Positions 36,471 through 49,149 of a stretch of 64,000 nt of DNA are shown one piece after another. Under the pieces are notes generated by a model that did no database searches, was not told the origin of the DNA, and worked only from the letters and a program-made list of their open reading frames with translations. The translations under genes were made by a program, and so were the position numbers. This DNA comes from Eunapius fragilis (lineage: Eukaryota; Porifera; Demospongiae; Spongillida; Spongillidae), in assembly GCA_963681505.1 (NCBI GenBank), contig OY811973.1:3046136-3110135 (forward strand). Direction: 5' to 3'. Numbering within the stretch: position 1 is the first letter of the stretch; each line of letters begins with the position of its first letter.

Positions 36471-38342
36471 CTTCACTAAGTTACAAAGAGCGTCAAACCT
36501 ACAATGATCGAAGCACAAGAATGATTATACATGTAGTACGCACGTGCACGTTATTAATAAAGGTTAACGTTTCGCTAACTGAGGTTAATGGGCCGCAGAG
36601 CAAGCAATGCATTGCATCCCGCATGCGCGTTTATTATCACCACGTGACAGCCTGTATGTGCGGTGCTGGTGGCGGTTTTCTGTTGCTGGACGCATGTAAA
36701 AGAGACACTCTTACAACTCATCGCACAACGTACCTCTCGGCTCATGGCAAAGTGAGCTGACGACCTCTCCACTGGTTCAATGATCACTATCACTATAGAG
36801 GAGTCTGTGGAGCTGACCTTCTTCATCCAAACAGACACAGGGAACTGTTGTCCATACGATGCGACTGCATCCATCTACAAGGATATTAGTTTTGGGGGAG
36901 GAATGAAGCAGACTTTTTACATATGTGCACATTTGTGCGTCAATGTGAAGTGAGGGAGGGTGTAGGGGAGGGTGGAGGCAAACAAAAACGCAAGGGGAAT
37001 AAAGAGGCTTGAAAGTGGGAATGGGGTGGGGGGTAGAGGAGAGGAAGGATGGTGGATCCACAGTTGCTGTTAAATGCTCCCGTGTGCCATTTTATCATCA
37101 TAAGGTAGTTCAGACCTGTACCACTTTTAATGAAGCCATGACAGTCCCATACATCTGCTAACCAAACCTTCCTCCAAATCTAAAATACGATCTTCACATA
37201 CAAGCTAGTTAGAATGGTTCTGCAAGTGTCCTACTAATTTGTGGCAAACGGCAAAAATGCAATCACTGATGATTCAGAGACTAGAATACAAAAATTCAAG
37301 AATAACCTCCATAAAAGTAAAATGATTGATACTGGCCCACTGGAAACACTAAACAAAAGATTCAGCACTTCTATGGCAACAAGTAAGAAAACACACAACA
37401 AGTAAGAAAACACACAAGTACAAAAAGCAGACATCCAATGTGACATTACAAATGGTTGCATTTCCACTTACAACTTTCCCGCTGATCAGGCAGTCTTCCC
37501 CGTGGAGTCAATGTCCTGCTCCACCATGGCCTTGTGCCTGGCCCTGTACGGCTCAGCAAACAGGTTCTGCACCTTCATCCCCACCAGCTCGCTCCTCTTG
37601 TACCCAAACATTTCGCATGTGGTCTCGTTGGCAATGAGAATGCGAGAGCTCTGGGCCTCTACAGTGACGATGGACTTGTTGGGGTTCCTGGCCGTGGATG
37701 GGAACAGGTAGGATCCGTCGCTTCCAGTGGGCGAGGTCAGACCCTGGTGCAAGAAGGGCGCGTTCAGGGAAGAGTTGAGGCTCTGGCTGAAGGCGGAGAC
37801 AAAGGAGCCGTTCAGCTGGGGGTCCGGTGCTGCGTGACCCCCAGGGTTGCTGCTCCCGCTGCCGACGTTGAAGCTGTAACTGAGCATGGAGTCGCCCGTG
37901 AACCTGTCCAGGGTGATGCTCATGCGTCGAGCCATGCCCGGCTTTGTGAGCCTCCCGCTGCTCATACCAAGCTCGTCCTCATCAAAGTCGTCTTCGTCTT
38001 CATCTTCTTCGCTACCATATTCCTCGTACCCCTCCTCCTCGTCGTCCCCATTGTGGTATCCTTCCTCCCGCCACTGCTAAAGACGGGGACATCGTTGTTG
38101 TGGCTCCGGAGGCGGTCCAGCGCCGACGCGAACGTTCGCTTCGTGTCGCCGCAGTGCACCTGCGGGCCCGTCGGTCTAGAGAGGGGGGCGGGCTCCGGAG
38201 ACTTTAACCCGCCGCCGCCCCCACCACCACCGCCCCCCGGAGTTGCTTGGTACACGGGGCCCTGCCAGATAACGCGAGCGTATGAAAGACACACATAAAC
38301 CGCTCCTAATGTAATTAAAACCTTTTTAGTTATTGTTTTTTC

Positions 38343-38374
<32 letters not shown>

Positions 38375-38428
38375 TGTGCGTGTGTGTGTAGGCTGCTTCC
38401 CTCGCGAGTGATCTTTAAACCAACTGTG

Positions 38429-40755
38429 GGCATTCATGTAGTTTAGCTTCCCCATCATTATTCATAACCGCTGTAAGGATTCTGGTCAGAATCGACTAGG
38501 GCATATGTTATGAAATAATTAAAGCGAATCCGTTGAATTCTGGTCTAGTATTCTACGGTCGAACCACATAACGTGCAAACCAGCTCGCGGCATACCCAAC
38601 GTCGACCACAGCCACAGCCCCTTCCCGCTAGCGGTATTATAGGCAGCCCCGGGATTACACACAAAACACGTGTATCCCATCATGGCGACCGTGTACGACA
38701 CACGCTTCAACAAAGAATTAATACTATTTGGGCTCACCTCTAGAACTCGCGTTGGATTTCTTGGACTGTAGTGACTATCTAGCTATTGATCAAGCTGCCG
38801 ACAGCCGCACGCAGCCTCAGTATCACACGCGATAGCACAATCACGTGACTACTAACCACGCCTCTTCCTTACCCGTAAATGACGATCTTCGACCAATCAA
38901 TTTTAGGGCGCCCTTTTTTAAAAAATGTACTTACGAGTACCGGATCAGTTCGTGTCTAAGTGCATGAAAAGGCGGGCTTCTAGTTTATTGGTTGTCAGGG
39001 CTGCGAAAGGCCAGCCGGCCTGCCAGGCCGGACCACGCCCCTCGTGCGAATACATGTACGTGCTTAAAGTTTTGCACATGTACAGATCAAGCTTACTTCT
39101 TGTTCAGAATTCAAATATTAATGTAATCGTGCATGAAGATGATACATCGATTGTGCAATAATAATAAATCATACTGAGATTGAGATGCGAATAAACATGG
39201 AACAGTTTATTATTTATAGCTCCGCATTGAGCAATAGCATTGGCTTATTTCTTTCGAAGCATCGAATATCCATTCATTGTGCTTTAGCATAATTGATGCC
39301 TCCAGCCGTTGGGGAATTTCAACAACTTGGCTCTTGAAACATTCCGCCCTCTGATGGAGCGGATGACGCTGGAATAGCCAGGTACTTTCGAGCGAGCTTT
39401 GCAATAGTGGTAAATTGTGTGTTATGCATTTTACACCATTAACCAAAGGGTCTAAATAGGCCATGACATCTACTGATCAGATCTCCGAGAGTCGAAGCCA
39501 AGCATCATATTTCTCCTTAACTGTGTTGCGAAGACTGCTTTACATACATTGTTGTTCATCCTTGTGATGCCGTTTAATGTGTCTAGACAAAGTGCAGTGT
39601 TCCCTGGAGAACGGCCTGTGGCAGTAAGCACACCACGCTTTATCTGCGTACTCCTTTGATGAATAAACCTTGAAATACAATGAGACCAGACAGCGGATGT
39701 GTTTGCACTACTACAGTACTACTAAACAATGGCGTGAATCTCACGAGTTCCTCGGGATTGTGTTCCCACAGATCCGGGTTTGAACCAGGTTTGAGCCGCT
39801 GAGCAGATGGTACAGAAACCGACGGACACGCTTCGTTGATTGACATTAATAGAATAAATGATTGACATTTATACACTATAATTTCTACTAATTTGGCCTG
39901 CCAAGCCGATCTGTCAGGCCGGATTGGCAGGTCGGCCGGCCTACGGCAGCCCTGCATGGATGTATAATATAAACGCAAGGTTCTAAGTGTTAAAAAGCAT
40001 TGGAAACGTGTTGATAATGCAGTTTTTTGGTTCTCATGGTTTGCCCGCAGAGTTTTAGTCACCAACGAGGCTGCAGCGAGTTCTCTCCGACCATGAAACT
40101 ACCATTGTGTGGTGCAAGCATTACGGCTTGCTAGCATCATCTCAAACATGCTCAGGTTGTAACAAAGATATGCTTTGGATAAAATACGCTGGAATCAATG
40201 GCTATCAGTAAGTGGTATAGCCGCAGCATGCAATTACATATTACTATACGGTACTAAGTAGATAAAAAGAGCGCCCTAAAATTGATTGGTCGAAGATCGC
40301 TCTCAGATTCGTAATTTACGGGTAATGAAGAGGCGTGGTTAGCAGTCACGTGATTGTGCTATCGCGTGTGATACTGAGGCTGCGTGCGGCTGTCGGCAGC
40401 TTGATCAATAGCTAGATAGTCCAAGAAATCCAAAGCGAGTTCTAGAGGTGAGCCCAAATAGTATTAATTCTTTGTTGAAGCGTGTGTCGTACACGGTCGC
40501 CATGATGGGATACACGTGTTTTGTGTAACCCCGGGCTGCCTATAATACCGCTAGCGGGAAGGGGCTGTGGCTGTGGTCGACTTTGGGTATGCCCGCGAGC
40601 TGGTTTGCACGTTATGTGGTTCGACCGTAGAATACTAGACCAGAATTCAACGGATTCGCTTTAATTATATTCATAACATATGCCCTAGTCGATTCTGACC
40701 AGAATCCTTACAGCGGTTATGAATAATGATGGGGAAGCTAAACTACATGAATGCC
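38429..40755. mobile_element. 2327-bp transposon with about 480-bp terminal inverted repeats and 8-bp target duplication
   Basis: The ends are GGCATTCATGTAGTTTAGCT and its complement, and each end is flanked by CAACTGTG (38421-38428 and 40756-40763). PASK copy 1 shows the empty site near 2690-2700 (TAACTGTG). The inverted repeats run to about 38905 and from about 40271. An 8-bp duplication fits P-element or hAT superfamilies. Interior contents are a zinc-finger remnant near 39550-39640, GC-rich partial palindromes near 39008 and 39895, and no recognisable transposase. A start reading MGYTCFV in the repeat weakly recalls THAP domains of P-type transposases. Confidence 0.82.
39550..39640 (-). 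pseudogene. C2H2 zinc-finger coding remnant inside the 2.3-kb element
   Basis: The minus strand encodes WCAYCHRPFSREHCTLSRHI followed by KRHHK, a C-x2-C ... H-x3-H finger. No longer frame surrounds it. It may be part of a lost DNA-binding protein of the element. Confidence 0.5.
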
Positions 40756-41014
40756 CAACTGTGACTTAATCCAGAGGGGGAGGGGCTATATTAAAGAAGC
40801 TCACCTTGGCGATGTTTCGTGCTTGATACAACAGTCCAACGTCTGCCAGCGGTTTTCCCACCCCTAGCAGCCTCGGGGTGGGTACACTGTGGCCCAAACG
40901 ACCGCGGGGAGGGGTCATGCCAACAGCCTCAAAACGTTGCATGGAAGAGCACAGAGGACTCAATACCTTGTGTACAATTATGCGCGTTTCACGCCTTCTG
41001 CTCGCGCCTTCCAC

Positions 41015-42541
41015 TCAATTGCGTCACGTGCTCCATTTCCCCGTAAATTATATCAGGAAATAAAAATTACTTGTACTTCAAGTGACATGTCTAACCACCT
41101 TTCTAGACAGGGGTGCTTATGTTGTACACCGTCCCAAATGCAGCAAGACCAGAGATTTAATATTATCTGTATTGCTGAATATGTTTCACAAGTTACCCGC
41201 AATGACATCGCAGGATGGATTTATGCGTGTCCAGTTCCATGCATTCAGCTGGCCCGCTGTTTGTCTAGTACAAGAATGTACATTATTGCTCGTTCAAAAC
41301 CTTGTAGTCTGATCACTGAGTCACTGGTATAAATGTCAATGCCATGCTAAAGACACTGATGAACATTTTTCACCTTGCACCACATACTAAAAAATAAAAT
41401 ACATTCTTTGAAAATCCCTACTTTCATTGTTATGAATTAGGTCCCCCAATTTACACCGCAACAGTTATTAACATCAGTAAATATCATTGCCACTAAAGTA
41501 AGCTAAAAGTTTATACATGGCACTCATAGTAAGGGTATGAGGCGTATATCAGAATCGATCGAGGTAACCATATAGGGTTTGCATAATGATATGCAATGCA
41601 CATTTAATATTAATGCAACTGCTTTTGCCGATGTACGTAATTGATTACTAGTATGATGTCATGCCGTAGGAAATGACATGGAAAAGTGCATGAACCCCTG
41701 TGCACACATCATTGTGAGGAAACATTCATGTGAACATAGTAGTCGAACATGGGTTAGTTGATCCTATGTCTAACTATACATAAGGGGGGAAAGCAGAGGC
41801 GGATACAGACAGGCGTGGTTCCGGGGTAAACAGGTATTTGTAAGTAGAACAACAATATAATGTACTGGGAGCTCCCCAGAGGCGAATATATAGGCAGGGG
41901 TGGTTTTACAGCACAGTGCAACTCAACTTTCCAGGTGACAACGGCACCACCATATTGAAAAGGGAAAGTATATTGTCAAAAATAACTGTTATTGCTGATT
42001 CTGTAATACACTGAGGAATTTGAAGACTCCACACATGGCCTTCTTTCCTATAGCTTGCATTTTATGTATGCCAGTTCATTTATAGTTGTACAATGTCCAT
42101 TTCTTAACTATTGCATTACAAAAGAACGCTAGCTCTATATATGTTAACGAGTAAACCACTTAAGTACTATGTGTAATCTTTTACCACCAAATTTGGTAGA
42201 GCACTGTTGCTAAAGGCAATATTGTGAAACTGTTTGAACATCATTAAAACAACGTGGGTTGTAGTCGATCATATAAAAATTGTTTTATGAAAACAGAACT
42301 AATTCAATGATGAAACTGTAGCAACACCCACACAACTTCATCATACAATTAAACAAGGCATACCTTCTACTTTCACATTTCCTATAGTCAATGCAATGCA
42401 AGTTTTACCAAATTATTTCTATGAGAGATACCAGCATTACCGGACCATCATGCCAGCAGCCATTAGCGTGCTGCAGACACTGCTGTCAAACTATACGGCC
42501 ACACATTGCACAGCTGTCCTGTTCAACACCCTCGTCTTACA

Positions 42542-42599
<58 letters not shown>

Positions 42600-42697
42600 C
42601 ACACACAGAGACAAGAACTCTTTAATAACTGCATCAAACTAAAAGCAGTACTGTGCATACATGCTTTATTTCTACTTTCCGTACTACTATAGTAAAT
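41015..42697. other. Unit-3 spacer between PASK copy 2 and PC-E
   Basis: Homologous over its length to 2951-4478; no coding exon. It ends with the conserved PC 3' UTR block (near 42430-42530) and a CA repeat (42539-42607). Confidence 0.7.
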
Positions 42698-45600
42698 CTA
42701 CAAAATCATTTCAAATAGAGATACCAGCACTACAATCAGACTAGCAGCCATTAGCTGCGCTGCAGATATGGCTGATCTAGTGCAGACAGGGTCTGGATCA
42801 GATGGGTTATAGCAGTACCCATTCTGTGCTGTTCCGCTTGTACAGCTTTGGGTGCAGGCCAGTGTGGTGACATCTCGGTAGTACCCAGCCCCGCAAACAT
42901 CACAATTGCTGGGTCCCATTCCTGAACACCCGCGAGCACAGGCTTGGTCACACACCAGGGGAATACTGGCCACAGATGGTGGGGTTTGGGATGTGCCATA
43001 GAACACCGCAGCAGTATTGGAGACTGCAACACTACCAGTAACTCCTTCATATAGAACTGTGAGTGTCCAGGTACCAGTTGGGTCTTCTCCCCAGAAATGA
43101 AGGCTTTTGAATGACCAGTTTAGATATGCAGCTGGAGGACTTGCGTATGGGTCCACCACCACATTATCATTGATACGATAAGGCAAGATAGTGGAGAAGG
43201 TTCCACTCGGAGATCGCAGTGTGAGGGAAATGTTACCACGATTTGAAGTGGCACTGGTGTCACCTGACACTCCATTGATGGTAAGGGTCGTCGTGATCAC
43301 AACGCGCTCAAGGTAGCCTATAGTACCACTATATGCAAATGTGTATGCACTGCTGCTCCTTACTCCTACAGCACTGCTTGGTGGGAATAATGTGTGGTAT
43401 ACGACGAGCATTTTTATGGTATCATGCACCTACCTAGTGGTTGCTATGGATACAGTGTTAATCAACATATCTGGGACTGATACCCATCGTCTTGCTCTGG
43501 TCACCATGGCTTCAGTATCAATTGCCCCAAAACCAAAGTTGAGATGGAATTGTCTCCCAGCTCCATTAGTGGCCCATCCACTAGCACGGGACAGTATGTC
43601 TGGATTGGCTGTGTATACCATCAAGTACTGCACATCTCTCCATGAGAGGTTTGGACTGCATTTGAGGGAAAGTGCACCAGATCAGTATAGCTTGTGCATA
43701 CTAACTTGACTCCTGATTAATGATGGAAGTTATAACCAAAGTGCTTTGGGGTCTTAGCTATACTCAAGCAGGGAAAACCTAAACCACCCCAATTACCATA
43801 TCTTACTTTGCCTCCAGCACCAATGCAATTACTCCTGATACCAACGGAGTGGCAGAGCTGGTGCCATCAAATGTATCAGTACACACACCACTAGTAGTAG
43901 TAGTACTCTGAGAGAATACATGTAAATCAAGATATCAAAGGTAGGCGTGCATGAACACACACACATACACATGCACATACACACAGACAAATCAACAGAC
44001 TCAAAGACACACAACACACACACACAAACACACACACGTACACACAAGCTAGTATGAAAACAAACACACTAATTGTAATGCCAGCAATAAATACCACTTG
44101 AAGGTCTGGAACAGATGGGTTGTCAACAAACGACACGGCCATCTTTGCAGAGCAGGGCTCATCATAATATGCAGGGACTCCAGTGGATGAAGCAGATCCA
44201 ATAGCAATTGTGTAAACACTGTTCACATAGCCGTCTGCAGCACAGGAGTCAAAGTTGTCACCTCCATTGCCAGCTGCCCATACAAAGATGGACCCGTTTC
44301 CACCACGTCCCTACAGGCCATACCCCCAAGTTATTGAGAATAAATGATTAACTCCTTCTCTAAGCAACTTACAGAAACACTATTTTGGAATGCCATGTTA
44401 AGTAGTCGACGAGGTCCTGACACGGTCTTACCATCATCTTTAGGTCCCCAGCTGTTACTGTATATTTGAATGACATTGTTCTTATAGCTCAGAGCAGTGG
44501 CCTCCTGTGCATCAGTAGCCCCTACTTCTGTGATCAGTCGAAGGCCTACAGGCAGCACAAATCCACCACATCATGCACACATAGCACATTGATGCACCAG
44601 CATATTATGTTGTGTTCATGATTAAGGGTGGCCCTAAATCATAGTCAAAGAAATTTAAAACTGCAGCAGATCATCATTACGATTTTTTTCTCCCTGGACT
44701 ATATAAATGTGATATCAAAGTGCCCAACACCTTGATTGATGTAATGTTATAGGACAACAGATGATTGTTATTCATGCAATTTAAAGGTACTACCAGAGAC
44801 ACACGATGGGGAAAAGTACATAAAGAAGGTGAAAGCATAGCAGATCATGCGCATGTTTATGTGGCAAACGATTTAAATGGTGTATTCATGGCACTCACAA
44901 AAGCCATGTGCTACCTGTAATGCCTGCATTGTAGGCCACTCCTGCTCCACAGTAACCATTGCTCTTCTTCATTCCTATCTCTCCTGCACAGCTTGTCCCG
45001 TGACTTTCACTGGTGGTGCCTGGGAAGGGATTGTTGGTCCCATCCAAACTCCAGCCAAGAGAAGCTATGTAATTGTCCTTGAGGTCGGGATGGGTGTATT
45101 CCACTCCTGATAAGTCAGTTATTAAGATAGAACAGTTCACACTATTCCCTAAGGTGCTTACCATCGTCCACAACACCCACATATACATTACATCCTGTGA
45201 GCCCCTGGATCCAAGCCGGCTGTACATTGATGTCACGTCCTGTCACATTAATGGTGTTCACTTGTAAAGTGTTGCTACCTGTGTTCAACTAAAGGGATGG
45301 AGGGAATGTCGGAGGGGAGGGGAGGAAGAGGGAGTGTGACAGAAGTGCTGTTGGGCTCTTCTGTTATACATACCCATGGCCACTGCTTGGTCCAGTTAGG
45401 GTCAATAGGTGCACTGTAGCCTCTCTTTACATGGAAGTTTAGATGCTGTTGCTCAACAAACTCAACCTTTAAAAACAACATGTTTTTTTTTAAAATGCAT
45501 AACTATGTATTATCACATGGAAGTTTACATCCTGTGTTGTTCAGCAAACTCATTATAAAAATGTTTTTAAAAAATGCTAATCTTTTAATAGGTCGAAAGA

Positions 45601-46434
45601 AAAACTTTGTTAGTGCAAACATTATTAAAACCTTACATGTACGTACACGCCCTTGTAATCGTAGTATCGTCACTCAACATGAATATTATATTACCCCCAT
45701 ATATGGTTACTGTCAAATCGGTAATAATTACCCGATTTGCGTACCTGTTAGAGGTAGCAAAACGCGCACCGATCAGCCGTGGTTCAGCCGCTCGTATGTA
45801 CTTGGGATGGGGGCGCCATCAACCGTAAAACTCCTTCAGTCGACCTAAACTATTCAGCCCGCACACTGCGCTCAGCAATAAGTGCCACCCATTCGGCGCT
45901 CATGCATTCATCCCGGCCTATTTCATGTTACGAACATGCCCCCTATTCAACTACAGCTGCGACTATAAAATGAGGGCAAAAGTGGTATCCCTGTCAGCTG
46001 AGACCTTATTATGGGCATACAAAGCATGTCATGTAGATGATAAGTTATACCGCATCTTTAAAAGCCCACTGGCTGCCACTCAAGCTGAGTATAAGCGGGA
46101 ACTTACCCCGTCCTCTTCGGCTATGCGTGCACTTTTATCAGCCAAGGGGGTGGTGGCTCTCTTGGGATGGCTGGTAAGCTCGAACAGGTACACGTCACTC
46201 AATGCTCCCACCTGTACGCGATAAATACCGTCACGCAAGAAGCACAGACACGCATAAGCCGTATCTCACCTGTCCGCGGTTCACAAATTCGTATTTGGAG
46301 GCGATCTCGTTGGCTCTGTCAATACCACCGCTTACCTTCACCGCCCATTCGTTGGTGTATGTTCGACCTATTGTCACTGCACGAACCAGGGACAGTTCTG
46401 CATAGATCAAGGCGATAATGCAAGTGACAAGCAT
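42698..46434 (-). CDS. Proprotein convertase PC-E, intact, 689 aa
   Basis: Ten exons: 46270-46434, 46107-46211, 45374-45466, 45162-45288, 44915-45106, 44373-44545, 44095-44310, 43807-43907, 43434-43655, 42698-43373; they sum to 690 codons with stop. The domain layout equals PC-C: signal peptide (MLVTCIIALIYAELS), prodomain ending at HVKR, catalytic Asp/His/Asn/Ser motifs (VVDDG, ESHGTSCAGE, AAGNGG, DGTSSATPL), P domain, one Cys-rich repeat and a hydrophobic C terminus. Two in-frame losses distinguish it: 9 bp just before the catalytic His (TTSESHG for TTSGVRDSHG) and 3 bp at the end of exon 6. The donors of exon 7 (GTATTT) and exon 9 (GTAGGT) deviate from the other copies but remain usable. 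The most compact of the three genes, with no large insertion in its introns. Confidence 0.92.
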
Positions 46435-46925
46435 ATCCAGAATTTTGACTCAAAAAACTATTAAAATTCAAATTTGAAGGTCGAGGGGCGTGCCACACTC
46501 GCTTTTAAAAATTGTGACTCACGGTTGTAAACTAGGTTTATTAATAGAATATTACGGTACCTTTCAAAAAAAAATCCAGACACCTTAAAGCGACCTTACA
46601 TTAGGCAACAAAGTTGCATGCAACTCAATGAATCTAATTATATTTTCTTTAAAACATTAGTTTACAGATATTTTACTAGAATTTTGCTAAAATTCATATA
46701 GTGTTGCGCGCAACTTGTTGCCTAGTGTATGGTCGGCTTTATGTTTCAAACCTTATGACTCCTCAGAACAGCTATAAAAGTATACTTATAAGTAGAATAC
46801 AACACAACACTTCAACTCTTTTATTTATAATGAACACCCATTTGATTAATTGCGCACCAAGTTTAGTGTTACACAACCAAACATTGTTACAAGATATAAG
46901 CACCGAACGGTATTGGCAGTGCCGG
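46435..46925. promoter_or_regulatory. 5' flank of PC-E
   Basis: The first 60 bases keep the AGGGGCGTGCCAC-type block seen upstream of PC-A and PC-C; similarity then stops. A 160-bp MITE occupies 46584-46742. The homologous unit is broken here by the mobile-element complex starting at 46926. No promoter motif can be assigned firmly. Confidence 0.4.
46584..46742. mobile_element. 160-bp MITE upstream of PC-E
   Basis: Same family as 32225-32384: near-inverted ends (TTAAAGCGACCTTACATTAG and TATGGTCGGCTTTA) with subterminal GGCAACA and its complement. Confidence 0.75.
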
Positions 46926-47451
46926 TGTCAGGTAGAATTAGGGACCCATAGAACTAGGGACCCCCGTCCCTAAATCTCCGTAGAATTGGGGACCCCCGGC
47001 CCTAAATCTACGAAGATTTGGGGTCCCCCCGTCCCTAAATATCTGGAAAATTGGGGACCCCTTCGTAGAATTAGGGACCCCCCCTGTCTCCCTCTTAATC
47101 AGATTAATTATATGCGCATGTTAGTCGTATTTGAAACGTGTACGTTAGGGCAGGCGTGTCTCTTGTTGTGGCTCATCAGTAACGACGTGGGCACGTGCAT
47201 GGACTCATAGCTGAATCTGTTTCTGCAAATATTCCGAATTGTGATATATTTTGGTGTTTATAAGCTCTGAGTATACGCTACATGTTTTTCAAACAATAAA
47301 CACATTTAACTTTCACGGTGTTAATATTCATTCCAGTACAACATACAGAGAAAACTAAATAAAACATGTTCTCACTGATTTCAACATTTAAATGGGTTCA
47401 AGAACAATAGAAATAAAACAGTGTAAATGTTCGATGTACACCCTTTCTGAA

Positions 47452-48746
47452 TCAGCCTTGACAATTTTTGCACTTCCAAATATAGTCTGACTTCTTACAA
47501 CTTCTCTTTGATATAGATTTGTCGCATTCTATATGAAACCTCTTCTGACAAGCACAGCATTCTATCATAGCCCTTGTTTCTCTCATTCGACAGTAGCAAT
47601 ATACAGGAAATGTTTCTTCTCCCAGAGGGTTACTTTTGCCTCTTTGCATGCTTGGAAATGTGGTGATCTTACCCATTTCTAAGCAATTAAGTAGGTGTTT
47701 TCTCATCTCCTTGTTGTTGTACTTAATGCTCAATACATCCTCACCACAGCATAAACTTGTAGCAAATGCTATAGCATGTATTCCACAGTCAAAGCTATTA
47801 CATTGCCTTTCTACATTACTGAATTGTACAGTAATACATGGTTTATCTGTGTACAATAAAGCGCATTTCTGATCCTTAGTAAAATTAGTTAGAGGGGAGT
47901 GGAGGTTGTCGTAAAGACTGATGTGAGATGATTCTAATCCTACTGTTGAAACTGTCACCCAATGGTTATCACCATTATGCAGTATTTGTATGAATTCTTT
48001 TCTCATGATTTCATATGTCAAACTGTAGCCCAATAAGGTATTTTGCAGCCCAGGAATACTGTAGTGCATTTGGAGCATATACTGTGCTGCATTAACAATG
48101 CTGTCATCAAGCCATCCAGTTTCTGATATAAGAATTTCTTTGTGCTTTTCGGACAGATTTATCTTACCTATTTTTAACCATGGCTGATTGTCTCCGTGAC
48201 GTTTTTTTTCTTTTTGATTGCGTAAATGAGGCAATCCTGAAGTAGTAACTTTAGCTTGGAGATCATGGGAATTTAGCATAACTCTGCTTTCAGGTATTGC
48301 AGATACTGCAGCTGTGTAAGGAGGTAATTAATTGCAGAAAATAAAATTTCATGCTTACCTTCTAAAATATCAGATTTTTTCTTATCGACACTTCTTTCCC
48401 TCACATGATACACCCACTGGCAGAATTCGTCTAAGTTCAATGAAGACATCTGTAAATAGTGCTTTTCAAAGATGCTAACAGCTTTTATTTTTGCTTTGTC
48501 TCCAAATGCATTCCACCATAATCTCAAAATTTCAACTGCCTCAACAAAGCTGTAATTCAAACCTGAATACTGTCTTTTAAAGTCCTGAAACTCGGCCTCA
48601 AGGTCATCATTCACGATTACAAAACTCCCACCACACACTTCGCGTAATGAAGTTGCTTCATTACATGTGCGATACTGGATCCAAAGAGCAACATTAAGAT
48701 CTTTGCTTAGTGCAAATTCTCCTTCGTGTAGATCCAAATGTGATGG
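47452..48746 (-). CDS. Ginger accessory region: Ulp1-like C48 cysteine protease plus PHD finger
   Basis: Exons 48359-48746 and 47452-48311 join across a 47-bp GT..AG intron (GTAAGC; ACACAG) in frame; a further upstream exon around 48813-48920 encodes an acidic tail (TAEEDEDFD). The protease part has the His motif NGDNHWVTV, Asp in LYDNL and the Cys motif FDCGIHAIAF, the triad of SUMO-protease-like C48 enzymes. The C terminus is a PHD-like finger (YCYCRMRETRAMIECCACQ, then HIEC and WKCKNC). The host role could be processing of the transposase or removal of SUMO-like modifiers at the target site; that is inference. It could be spliced onto the integrase as one protein, since the order and strand agree. 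No break is seen in this part. Confidence 0.82.
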
Positions 48747-49149
48747 CTACAGTGAAAGAATAAAGCATAATTTACAACACCACTCAAATGCTAGTTATAA
48801 AATTTAAATTACATCAAAATCTTCATCCTCTTCTGCAGTATGCAATAGTTCTAAACACCCTGTTCTCCAAAGCCGTATCAGAGAAGGTGAATGTAATTGT
48901 TCCATACATAGATCTAACTTAAATGGTTCATTTAGGACACTGCACATACATTCTTTTCACTTTTATCACTGGCTCCTTCATTCTCTTCACTTTTAGCTTT
49001 AACACCTTCATTCTCTTCACCTTTATCACCGATTCCTTCACTCACTTCATTTCTAGAATCTGTTTCTGCTTCATCATTGTCATCATTTTTAGCATCTGCT
49101 TCTTTATTCATCATTGCATGCAAATCATTCTGTTCAGATGAACATTTGT

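Larger units (their letters stand above)
33384..40942 (-). pseudogene. PASK: PASK copy 2: frameshifted and lacking the kinase domain
   Basis: Exons: 40805-40942, 37472-38261, 36734-36874, 34147-34314 and 33384-33827. They encode the linker and first PAS domain, the second PAS domain (GHIVSCDPWFACLFGYNGRD, DLIPSIQLPD) and the third (DGTIHGCNHHITMMLFGHSQ), in PASK order and phase 0. Exon 2 is 790 bp versus 795 in copy 1 and has two 1-bp losses: one in the acidic run near 38053 and one at about 37490 (GATCAGGCAG versus GATCAGGACAG). No kinase exons follow; PC-D begins instead. A 2.3-kb element separates exons 1 and 2, and a foldback and a 27-bp minisatellite lie in intron 3. Exons 4 and 5 remain open and show what copy 1 should encode left of the window. 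Sequencing error could explain the indels but not the missing 3' part. Confidence 0.85.
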
